Shown here in pieces: positions 5,807 to 10,535 of a stretch of DNA of 10,535 bases; the stretch's first letter is position 1; the number at the start of each line of letters is the position of its first letter. The notes under the pieces are model-generated. The model was not told the origin of the DNA. It saw only the letters and a list, made by a program, of their open reading frames with translations, and did not search any database. The position numbers and the translations under genes were made by a program. This stretch comes from Candidatus Liptonbacteria bacterium RIFCSPLOWO2_01_FULL_53_13 (GTDB lineage: Bacteria; Patescibacteriota; Minisyncoccia; UBA6257; 2-01-FULL-56-20), in contig MHLB01000017.1 of NCBI GenBank assembly GCA_001818895.1, positions 1 through 10,535 of the forward strand, given 5' to 3'.

Positions 5807-6030
5807 TGAACTTTGTCCGCGTCTGTCCGCGTGAGGTCTGCGTCTGTCTGCGCCTGCTCGCAAGCAGGGTTAACGCTTTGCCCAATGTGGCGTCGCTCGC
5901 ACTGCTCGCTCCTTAGAAACCATCGGTTTCTAAACGCCCCTCGCGAGCGCTCGGGGCTATTTCCAACACGGGGAAGGACTCCTTTCCCGTCCTTCCCCGA
6001 CCCCTATCCTCTCCCCAATGGGCAAAACTA
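5807..6030. other. Gene-free stretch rich in hairpins
   Basis: No convincing coding sequence. It contains an imperfect tandem repeat (5815-5855) and four inverted repeats: CCTGCT/AGCAGG at 5853-5868, TTAGAAACC/GGTTTCTAA at 5913-5933, GCCCC/GGGGC at 5936-5957, and CGGGGAAGGAC/GTCCTTCCCCG at 5969-5999. The stretch is flanked by terminators on both sides. No clear promoter was found, so I do not call an RNA gene. Confidence 0.6.
5815..5855. repeat. Imperfect 10-11-nt tandem repeat
   Basis: Four units: GTCCGCGTCT, GTCCGCGTGAG, GTCTGCGTCT, GTCTGCGCCT. It is directly right of the hairpin at 5771-5806 and runs into the small hairpin at 5853-5868. Confidence 0.65.
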
Positions 6031-6061
6031 AATAAAAACCCCCGATTCGGGGGTTTTTATT
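6031..6061. terminator. Bidirectional intrinsic terminator after rpsI
   Basis: AAAAACCCCC (6034-6043), loop GATTC, GGGGGTTTTT (6049-6058), with A/T pairing continuing outwards. A 5-bp GC stem with T-tracts in both directions ends 1-2 nt from the rpsI stop codon, so it most likely ends the ribosomal-protein transcript. Confidence 0.9.
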
Positions 6062-6062
6062 T

Positions 6063-6488
6063 TTAACGCTTTGCCCACTGAGGAGCCCTTCTCGCTTTCT
6101 TGAGTCCGTACTTCTTGCGTTCCACCATTCTTGAATCGCGGGTCAGAAATCCGAGCCCGCGCAGGCGCTTTTTCAAATCGGGGTCCTGGAGGATAAGCGC
6201 GCGGGAGAGCCCGTGGCGCACCGCTTCCGCCTGCCCTTTCGGGCCGCCTCCGGACACTTTCGCGGTGAAATGCTCTTTCGTGAGCTTGAGCTGGGTAAGG
6301 GGCGCAATGACTATTTCGCGCAAACGGGGAATGGTGAAATATTCCGCGAATTTCTTGCCGTTCACCTGCGTCTCCGCGAAATGCGCGCCGATGCGCACGC
6401 GCGCTACTGCGGTTTTCCGCCTCCCGACGCCCTCAAAGAATTTCTCTTTGGATTTTACTGCGGCTGGTTTTGATTTTGCTTCTGCCAT
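6063..6488 (-). CDS. rpsI: Small ribosomal subunit protein uS9
   Basis: 141 residues. The S9 signature is clear: GRRKTAVARVRI near residue 22, GGGPKGQAEAVRHGLSRAL in the middle, and LTRDSRMVERKKYGLKKARR before the C-terminal APQWAKR. S9 binds the 3' major domain of 16S rRNA, and its basic tail reaches the P-site tRNA; that tail is present here, with W where F is usual. A lysine/alanine-rich N-terminal extension of about 15 residues precedes the fold. It is the last gene of the cluster, 14 nt after rplM, the usual L13-S9 pair, and is followed at once by a strong terminator. No Shine-Dalgarno sequence is seen. The last 15 coding and stop bases occur again at 5870-5884. Confidence 0.97.
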   Translation of the reverse strand: MAEAKSKPAAVKSKEKFFEGVGRRKTAVARVRIGAHFAETQVNGKKFAEYFTIPRLREIVIAPLTQLKLTKEHFTAKVSGGGPKGQAEAVRHGLSRALILQDPDLKKRLRGLGFLTRDSRMVERKKYGLKKARRAPQWAKR

Positions 6489-6494
6489 GGTTGT

Positions 6495-6517
6495 ATATTT
6501 GTTTAATCAACAAATAT
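6495..6517. repeat. Inverted repeat at the rplM/rpsI junction
   Basis: ATATTTGTT (6495-6503), TAATC, AACAAATAT (6509-6517). The hairpin spans the rplM stop codon (6503-6505) and ends 6 nt before the rpsI start codon, so it could influence translation of rpsI. AT-rich and weak; effect is speculative. Confidence 0.6.
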
Positions 6518-6844
6518 TAGGTTCTTCCGCCTCTTTTGGTTCAGGAAATTCTTCGGCAACATGTGGCGCACCGTTTCCCAGATTACTTTCTTCGGGTCTT
6601 TTTCAAACCGTTCCTTGAAGCGCAAGGTCTTCAGGTGCCCCATGTAGCCCGTGTGGCGATAAGAAAGCTTCTCCGTCCACTTGCGCCCCGTGACGATAAC
6701 TTCTTTATAGTTTTTGAGGAGCGCTTTGTCTTCCCCGACAAGGCGCGGGTCATAGCTTGGGTTTTTCTTCCCTTGTAAAATGGCGGCGATTTCCGATGCC
6801 ACGCGCCCGAGGGGCTTTTGTCTTGCGTCAATGGGGTAATCCAT
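6503..6844 (-). CDS. rplM: Large ribosomal subunit protein uL13, short form
   Basis: 113 residues, against about 140 for typical bacterial L13. Recognised by the N-terminal IDARQKPLGRVASEIAAILQGK, then VIVTGRKWTEKLSYRHTGYMG, and VRHMLPKN near residue 93-100. L13 is an early assembly protein of the 50S subunit that binds 23S rRNA. The C-terminal 25-30 residues found in most bacteria (the RLK-x-Y-x-G and H-P-H region) are missing; the protein ends in KNLIFVD at a TAA. The neighbouring rpsI is intact, and no frameshifted remainder is visible, so this looks like a reduced form and not a broken gene. The start ATG is directly followed upstream by the 100-bp repeat element A. Confidence 0.93.
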   Translation of the reverse strand: MDYPIDARQKPLGRVASEIAAILQGKKNPSYDPRLVGEDKALLKNYKEVIVTGRKWTEKLSYRHTGYMGHLKTLRFKERFEKDPKKVIWETVRHMLPKNFLNQKRRKNLIFVD

Positions 6845-6847
6845 AGT

Positions 6848-6946
6848 TGAAAAATGTCTAATGACTAATATCTAATTTCTAAATAATGAATAATTCCCAA
6901 ATGGCATTTTAATGTTTTTAGACATTAGAAATTAGGAATTGGTCAT
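6848..6946. repeat. AT-rich intergenic element, copy A
   Basis: About 100 bp between rplM and rplQ. Its first 42 bases (6848-6889) are identical to 9627-9668, and 22 bases at its right end (6919-6940) are identical to 9704-9725; the middle differs. The ends are imperfect inverted repeats of each other, built from CTAAT/ATTAG words. Like copy B it begins 3 nt from the start codon of the gene on its left. Confidence 0.85.
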
Positions 6947-6951
6947 TTATA

Positions 6952-7308
6952 TCATACGAACTCTATCCTCGCCAGCCGGCTGCTGTCGCGCTTTTTCGTC
7001 TTTCCCAGTTTCGTGATGCGCAGATATCCTCCTTTGCGTTCGGCGTAGCGGGGCGCGATGTCGTGGTAGAGCATATCCACCGTTTTCGTATTTTGCAAGC
7101 GCCGGAGGAGCAACCTTCGCGCGGCGAGCGTTTGCCCTTTCGCGATGGTCACGCAGCGCTCCACGAGCGGGCGGATCGCCTTCGCGCGGATTTCCGTCGT
7201 CTCGATCTTCCCCGCGCGCACCAGGTCGTTCACGAGATTCCTCAAAAACGACCTGCGCCTGCCGGTCTCCCGATGGAATTTTCTGTTGTTGCGCTTGAGA
7301 TGCTGCAT
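6952..7308 (-). CDS. rplQ: Large ribosomal subunit protein bL17
   Basis: 118 residues, the normal length for the conserved L17 core. Signature at the start: HLKRNNRKFHRETGRRRSFLRNLVNDLV, then ETTEIRAKAIRPLVERCVTIAKG and, near the end, GGYLRITKLGKTKKRDSSRLARIEFV. L17 binds the 50S subunit near the exit of the peptide tunnel. It follows rpoA after 15 nt, the usual order in bacteria (S13-S11-S4-alpha-L17). Stop codon TGA, whose position fits the normal end of the family. No Shine-Dalgarno sequence; the start is fixed by the conserved MQHLKR. Confidence 0.96.
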   Translation of the reverse strand: MQHLKRNNRKFHRETGRRRSFLRNLVNDLVRAGKIETTEIRAKAIRPLVERCVTIAKGQTLAARRLLLRRLQNTKTVDMLYHDIAPRYAERKGGYLRITKLGKTKKRDSSRLARIEFV

Positions 7309-7323
7309 GTGCGATTTGCCGGT

Positions 7324-8091
7324 TTATTCTTTGATCTTCTTCGTTCTCGCTTTCTTCTTCGGCGCTTCTTCCTTGGTTTCTTCCGCCTCAAAGTTCTGCA
7401 CTTCAAGCTCAAACACTTTCTCAAAGTGGTCTTTCAGGATGCTTGCGGTCTTGTGGAACGCCGCCGAGGGGCTTATGGTGCCGTCGGTGTCAATCTCCAC
7501 GCGCAAGCGGTTATAGTCCGTGCGGTCGCCCATGCGCATGTTGTCAACCGTATAGCTCACTTTCGTGACCGGCGAGAAAAATGCATCAATGCCGATAAGC
7601 CCGATGGAAAGCTTCTCCGCCTTGCGGGATTCCACCGAAGAATATCCGAGCCCGCGCTCTACCGTGATTTCCATATCCAATTCCGCGCCCTTCTCGGTCA
7701 AGGTTGCGATTACCTCGTCGGAGTTTATCAGTTCAACCTCGGAGTTTTTTTCAATATCCGCGCCCGTCGCGGTGCGTATGCCTTTCACCTTGAGCAGAAG
7801 CGTCTGCGGTTCGTTGGTGTGCATGCGGAAACGGAGTTTCTTGAGGTTGAGCGTCAGTTCCACCACGTCCTCTTTTATCCCCTGAATGGTCGTGAATTCG
7901 TGCGGGGCATTCTTGATCTTGACGTACGTAACGGCAGCGCCCGGAAGCGAGGAAAGCAATGTCCGGCGAAGCGCATTGCCGATGGTGAGCCCGTAGCCCG
8001 CGTAGAGTCCCTCGATTTCAAACACGCCGTGCTTCGGCTCCGAAGTGACGGTCTTTACGCTCACGGTTGATACGAGATGTGCGAATTCCAT
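7324..8091 (-). CDS. rpoA: RNA polymerase alpha subunit lacking the C-terminal domain
   Basis: 255 residues; most bacterial alpha subunits have 310-340. The N-terminal dimerisation and assembly domain is complete: GYGLTIGNALRRTLLSSLPGAAV (about residue 33-55), HEFTTIQGIKEDVVELTLNLK, and FFSPVTKVSYTVDNMRMGDRTDYNRL followed by VEIDTDGTISPSAA. After ILKDHFEKVFEL (about residue 225) comes only a glutamate/lysine-rich tail ending in KKKARTKKIKE. The alpha-CTD, which contacts UP elements and activators, is absent, and no detached CTD ORF is seen before rplQ. The product should still assemble core polymerase with beta and beta-prime. It lies between rpsD (18 nt) and rplQ (15 nt). Confidence 0.96.
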   Translation of the reverse strand: MEFAHLVSTVSVKTVTSEPKHGVFEIEGLYAGYGLTIGNALRRTLLSSLPGAAVTYVKIKNAPHEFTTIQGIKEDVVELTLNLKKLRFRMHTNEPQTLLLKVKGIRTATGADIEKNSEVELINSDEVIATLTEKGAELDMEITVERGLGYSSVESRKAEKLSIGLIGIDAFFSPVTKVSYTVDNMRMGDRTDYNRLRVEIDTDGTISPSAAFHKTASILKDHFEKVFELEVQNFEAEETKEEAPKKKARTKKIKE

Positions 8092-8109
8092 GTGAGTATT
8101 TTTAATATG

Positions 8110-8727
8110 TTATTTGCTGAATGATTCGACCACGAGATTAATTTCAAACGGTATCGATTCAAATTCCGGAGGGCCGATGACCTTTCCTTCAAGCTTCCCC
8201 TTGTCAAGATGAAGCCATACCGGCGGCTCGTAATTCGCGAGTGCTTCTTTCAGGGCGGAAAATACGGCCTTGCCGGCGGATTCCGGCCGGACGGTGACGA
8301 TGTCGCCTACTTTCAAGAGAAACCCGGGCGAGCGGACTTTTTTCCCGTTTATCATAATGTGCCCGTGGGTCACCAGCTGGCGCGCCATGCTCCGCGAGCC
8401 GGCGAACCCGAGGCGGTACAAGATGCTGTCAACGCGGTACTCCAGGAGTTCAATGAACCGGACGCTGGTTGACCCCTTCTTCTGGCTCGCCTGCTTGAAG
8501 ACGTTCCGGAGCGCGCGTTCGTCAATGCCGTAGGTCAGCTTGAATTTCTGCTTCTCCTGTATCTGGCGCCCGAAATCGGAAAGCGTCTTGCGCCTTCTGC
8601 TTTTCCCGTGCACGCCCGGGCGGTAGGGCTTGCGTACCAATGCGCACTTCGGCGACTGGCACCGCGTGGCTTTAAGCCCGAGATGAATTCCCAGTGAGCG
8701 TTCTCTTTTTTCTTTGGCGCCTTGCAT
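8110..8727 (-). CDS. rpsD: Small ribosomal subunit protein uS4
   Basis: 205 residues, close to the usual length. Family marks: KCALVRKPYRPGVHG near residue 27-41, LTYGIDERALRNVFKQA, then the S4 RNA-binding domain (about 97-150: EYRVDSILYRLGFAGSRSMARQLV, HGHIMINGKKV). S4 nucleates 30S assembly on the 5' domain of 16S rRNA. In four-cysteine forms a zinc ion is held by two cysteine pairs; only the second pair is here (C23, C28), and the first is missing because the protein starts with MQGAKEKRERSLG. An in-frame stop lies in the spacer upstream, so a longer start is not available. The rpsK-rpsD spacer holds a TAATGGCTA-type repeat. No Shine-Dalgarno sequence. Confidence 0.96.
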   Translation of the reverse strand: MQGAKEKRERSLGIHLGLKATRCQSPKCALVRKPYRPGVHGKSRRRKTLSDFGRQIQEKQKFKLTYGIDERALRNVFKQASQKKGSTSVRFIELLEYRVDSILYRLGFAGSRSMARQLVTHGHIMINGKKVRSPGFLLKVGDIVTVRPESAGKAVFSALKEALANYEPPVWLHLDKGKLEGKVIGPPEFESIPFEINLVVESFSK

Positions 8728-8728
8728 A

Positions 8729-8763
8729 GTAATAAATGGCTATTGGCTAATTTCTAATGGCTA
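8729..8763. repeat. TAATGGCTA-type repeat in the rpsK/rpsD spacer
   Basis: Contains AATGGCTATTGGCTA, then ATTTC, then TAATGGCTA. The same word family fills the rpmJ/infA spacer (9876-9937). It reaches into the stop codon of rpsK. Confidence 0.6.
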
Positions 8764-9225
8764 TACCCTTCTCACCTTCACCGGCCGAGGACCGTTATGC
8801 GGAATGCCGGTGACATCTTTTACGGAAGTGATATTGAACCCGTGATTGATAAGAGACCGTATGGCGGAATCCCTTCCGCTCCCGATGCCGCGCACAAGCA
8901 CCTCTACCTGTGTCATGCCCATATTCTTCATTTTTTCCGCAACCACCGCAATGATCTTTGACGCCGCGAACGGAGTTGCCTTTTTGGGGCCGGAAAACCC
9001 CGTTGATCCCGCCGTTGCCCATGCGAGCACTTCGCCCCGCTCGTCCGTCACCGTCACCACCGTATTGTTATAGGACGCTTTGATATACACTCTCCCTCGC
9101 TCAAGCTTCCTGCCGCGTTTCACGGGCGCCGCTTTGGGGGCTTGCGGTGCCGCGGATTCGGCGGTCGTAGCGGCCGCCTGCGGTTTCTTCTCTTCCGGTT
9201 GTTCGGTGATTTTGCTTTTACCCAT
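8761..9225 (-). CDS. rpsK: Small ribosomal subunit protein uS11
   Basis: 154 residues, about 25 more than common S11. The extra part is an N-terminal stretch (residues 1-38) rich in alanine, proline, glutamate and lysine, probably disordered. The core then shows GRVYIKASYNNTVVTVTDERG, WATAGSTGFSGPKKATPFAA, VLVRGIGSGRDSAIRSL and TGIPHNGPRPVKVRRV at the end, all S11 marks. S11 sits on the 30S platform by the mRNA exit. A later start (for example a GTG) cannot be excluded, but the ATG at 9225 lies 14 nt after the rpsM stop, a spacing in line with the other genes. The residue after PHNG is P where many bacteria have C. Confidence 0.95.
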   Translation of the reverse strand: MGKSKITEQPEEKKPQAAATTAESAAPQAPKAAPVKRGRKLERGRVYIKASYNNTVVTVTDERGEVLAWATAGSTGFSGPKKATPFAASKIIAVVAEKMKNMGMTQVEVLVRGIGSGRDSAIRSLINHGFNITSVKDVTGIPHNGPRPVKVRRV

Positions 9226-9239
9226 GGGTAGTAAATTGG

Positions 9240-9623
9240 CTATTTGAGGTCAACTTTTCTCTTTCCGCTTCCTGCGGTCTTCCGTACGTTCCCCCGCACC
9301 GTCCGCGAATTGGTTCTCGTTCTTTGCCCGCGCACCGGAAGGCGCTTCGCGTGGCGCGATCCCCGGTAGGTTTGCAGTTCTTTCAGCCGTTGGATGTTCT
9401 TGCGGATGATCTGGCGGAGCTCTCCTTCAACCTGGCAATTCTTTTCAATCCAACCGCGGATCTTATTGACTTCTTCCGGCGTAAGGTCTTTCGCCTTCTT
9501 GCCAGCATCCACGTGCGTCTCGTGAAGCACACGCCTGCTCGTCGTAAGCCCTAATCCATACACATAGGTAAGCGATATCTCTATCCGCTTTTCGTCCGGA
9601 ATGTTGATGCCGAATAATCTCAT
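9240..9623 (-). CDS. rpsM: Small ribosomal subunit protein uS13
   Basis: 127 residues, normal length. Marks: N-terminal GINIPDEKRIEISLTYVYGLG, a helical middle ending in IRGWIEKN, and the C-terminal YRGSRHAKRLPVRGQRTRTN, which contacts the head of the 30S subunit and the P-site tRNA. The basic tail ends in KRKVDLK. It lies directly upstream of rpsK (14 nt), the standard order. Copy B of the 100-bp repeat lies between it and rpmJ and reaches to within 3 nt of its start codon. No Shine-Dalgarno sequence. Confidence 0.97.
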   Translation of the reverse strand: MRLFGINIPDEKRIEISLTYVYGLGLTTSRRVLHETHVDAGKKAKDLTPEEVNKIRGWIEKNCQVEGELRQIIRKNIQRLKELQTYRGSRHAKRLPVRGQRTRTNSRTVRGNVRKTAGSGKRKVDLK

Positions 9624-9626
9624 GGG

Positions 9627-9733
9627 TGAAAAATGTCTAATGACTAATATCTAATTTCTAAATAATGAGTAATTTCTAAGTGCCTAGGGTATTTCAGTGT
9701 TTCTAGACATTAGAAATTAGGAATTAGTAATTC
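9627..9733. repeat. AT-rich intergenic element, copy B
   Basis: About 105 bp between rpsM and rpmJ; 42 bases at the left (9627-9668) and 22 at the right (9704-9725) are identical to copy A at 6848-6946. The middle (9669-9703) differs in sequence and length. Both copies lie in the same orientation and at the same distance upstream of a ribosomal-protein start codon. Confidence 0.85.
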
Positions 9734-9736
9734 GCG

Positions 9737-9853
9737 TTACCCTTGTCGCTGTTTATGTTTCGGATTTTTTTTGCACACCACATACAACCGGCCCTGCCGT
9801 TTCACTATCTTGCACATAATGCATATCTTCTTGATGGAACTCCGGACTTTCAT
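9737..9853 (-). CDS. rpmJ: Large ribosomal subunit protein bL36
   Basis: 38 residues, the usual length of L36. It begins [15 protein letters not shown] and ends NPKHKQRQG. It carries the zinc-binding set C11, C14, C27 and H33 of the cysteine-bearing form of the protein. L36 is a late-assembly protein of the 50S subunit. ATG at 9853, TAA at 9737-9739. Its place between infA and rpsM is the standard one in bacteria. The spacers on both sides carry CTAAT/TAATGGCTA repeats. No Shine-Dalgarno sequence. Confidence 0.96.
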   Translation of the reverse strand: MKVRSSIKKICIMCKIVKRQGRLYVVCKKNPKHKQRQG

Positions 9854-9875
9854 TTGGATAGTATGCAGAACTTAG

Positions 9876-9937
9876 GACTTAGCCATTAGCGAATTTTTCT
9901 AGTTCTAATGGCTGACTACTAATGGCTACTGGCTAGT
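9876..9937. repeat. TAATGGCTA-type repeats with an inverted pair, rpmJ/infA spacer
   Basis: TTAGCCATTAG at 9879-9889 pairs with CTAATGGCTGA at 9905-9915 (one wobble position), and a further TAATGGCTACTGGCTAG follows. It fills nearly all of the spacer between the two genes. Confidence 0.65.
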
Positions 9938-10159
9938 TTATAATCGGCGTACGATCCTCCCCCTTCTCCCGTCCGGACCCATTTCCAGAAGCACGCGGTC
10001 GCCCGGGAGTACGCGGATATGATGCAAGCGCATCTTGCCCGCAAGATGGCCAAGTATCTCCCTGTCGGCGCCTATACGCACCTTGAACAAGAGTGCCGGA
10101 AGCGCCTCAAGCACTATTCCCTCTTCCCGCACGGGAACTGTTTTCTGGTTACCGTCCAT
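9938..10159 (-). CDS. infA: Translation initiation factor IF-1
   Basis: 73 residues, as expected for IF-1. The single OB fold is seen in EGIVLEALPALLFKVRIG, then ILGHLAGKMRLHHIRVLPGDRVLLEM, and a short basic end GRRGRIVRRL. IF-1 binds the A site of the 30S subunit and supports IF-2 and IF-3 during initiation. It is the first gene of the cluster: 126 nt upstream is the stop codon of an unrelated gene, with a promoter candidate in the gap. The more usual upstream neighbours (map, adk, secY) are not in front of it. A tail of about ten residues (SLPVREEG type, here GNQKTVPVREEG) precedes the fold. Confidence 0.95.
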   Translation of the reverse strand: MDGNQKTVPVREEGIVLEALPALLFKVRIGADREILGHLAGKMRLHHIRVLPGDRVLLEMGPDGRRGRIVRRL

Positions 10160-10230
10160 GCGTGAGAAGTTTAGCCCGACCGCAATAAAACGTCGCCACC
10201 CTCAACGGGGCGCCTATAGATCGTCTCGTC

Positions 10231-10236
10231 ATTATA
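10231..10236 (-). promoter_or_regulatory. Second -10 candidate upstream of infA
   Basis: TATAAT is perfect on the minus strand at 10236-10231 but has no recognisable -35 or TGn extension. It lies downstream of the TTGACA promoter, so it may be an alternative start or only part of an AT-rich leader. Confidence 0.3.
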
Positions 10237-10255
10237 TGTAAATCAGAACCTCCAT

Positions 10256-10285
10256 AGTGTATGCGAAAAGGGGGTGATTTGTCAA
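10256..10285 (-). promoter_or_regulatory. Promoter candidate for the infA-rpsI cluster
   Basis: On the minus strand a consensus -35 TTGACA (10285-10280) is followed after 18 nt by TACACT (10261-10256, four of six consensus bases). Start predicted near 10249, giving an infA leader of about 90 nt. The -35 box begins directly after the TAG stop of the preceding gene. Confidence 0.6.
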
Positions 10286-10535
10286 CTATTCCACCACCAC
10301 CTTGACCCGTCCGGGGTTCTCGGGCGCCGAACCGAGCCAAAAGGGCCAAAGCGAGAGATTTGCGCTCACAAGCTCCGGCAGGCCCGCCACGTACGCGCGC
10401 GCGTCCTGAATGCGCTTCCCTGAAACCGCCTGTTTGAATTCGTCTTCGTTGAACTTCGCGGTCACCACGCCGGATGCCGTAACGCCCACTTTCAGCTCGC
10501 CCTTCCCGAAGTCCGGGTTCGGATTTTTATATTCA
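10286..10535 (-). CDS. C-terminal fragment of an unrecognised protein
   Basis: Open on the minus strand from the window edge to TAG at 10286-10288, about 82 residues. The visible part has a predicted strand region (GELKVGVTASGVVTAKF), a helix (NEDEFKQAVSGKRIQDARAYVAGLP) and an end LWPFWLGSAPENPGRVKVVVE. The W-P-F-W then P-x-N-P ending resembles, from memory, the C-termini of large surface or membrane proteins in candidate-phylum genomes; I cannot name the family. A GTG at 10489 is an internal codon and not needed as a start. The gene precedes infA in the same direction but is probably transcribed separately. Confidence 0.65.
   Translation of the reverse strand, partial: EYKNPNPDFGKGELKVGVTASGVVTAKFNEDEFKQAVSGKRIQDARAYVAGLPELVSANLSLWPFWLGSAPENPGRVKVVVE

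Noticed and set aside
5807..6030. tRNA or second defined ncRNA gene
   Set aside because: No tRNA cloverleaf or T-loop motif, and no credible promoter; kept only as a hairpin-rich region.
7063..8070. Long plus-strand ORF of 335 codons opposite rplQ and rpoA
   Set aside because: It is antisense to two clearly recognised essential genes and has no recognisable domain; a shadow of their codon bias.

Overview
The window looks like a piece of a small-genome Candidate Phyla Radiation (Patescibacteria) bacterium, most likely Parcubacteria-like. The signs are the compact ribosomal-protein cluster with shortened proteins (an RNA polymerase alpha subunit with no C-terminal domain, a short L13, an S4 lacking its first cysteine pair), the absence of any visible Shine-Dalgarno sequence, a PEGA-domain membrane protein, large cysteine-rich zinc-ribbon proteins of the kind I associate with these lineages, and many small palindromic and tandem repeats between genes. 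TGA appears to be a normal stop codon, which argues against Gracilibacteria or Absconditabacteria.

Layout, left to right. 1-1308 (+): most of a PEGA-domain protein whose start lies outside the window. About 1301-1572 (-): a candidate structured non-coding RNA with an extended -10 promoter, a perfect 12-bp closing stem, six internal hairpins and an intrinsic terminator. About 1600-2067: no gene, but a dense run of perfect inverted repeats and a 9-nt tandem repeat. 2068-3852 and 3905-5668 (-): two tandem paralogous cysteine-rich zinc-ribbon proteins of unknown function, separated by another copy of one palindrome. 5669-6062: a short in-frame remnant or leader ORF, a promoter candidate, hairpins, a tandem repeat and a strong bidirectional terminator.

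6063-10159 (-): a translation and transcription cluster in the order infA, rpmJ, rpsM, rpsK, rpsD, rpoA, rplQ, rplM, rpsI, all read leftward. Together they supply initiation factor IF-1, five small- and large-subunit proteins plus L17 and L13/S9, and the RNA polymerase alpha subunit. A TTGACA-type promoter lies directly after the stop codon of the preceding gene. Several operon spacers are filled with CTAAT/TAATGGCTA-type repeats, including two copies of a roughly 100-bp element. 10286-10535 (-): the C-terminal end of an unrecognised protein.

The least explained parts are the candidate RNA at about 1301-1557, the palindrome families whose arms differ but remain complementary, and the paired zinc-ribbon genes with the in-frame mini-ORF in front of them. 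Nothing here was checked against a database.
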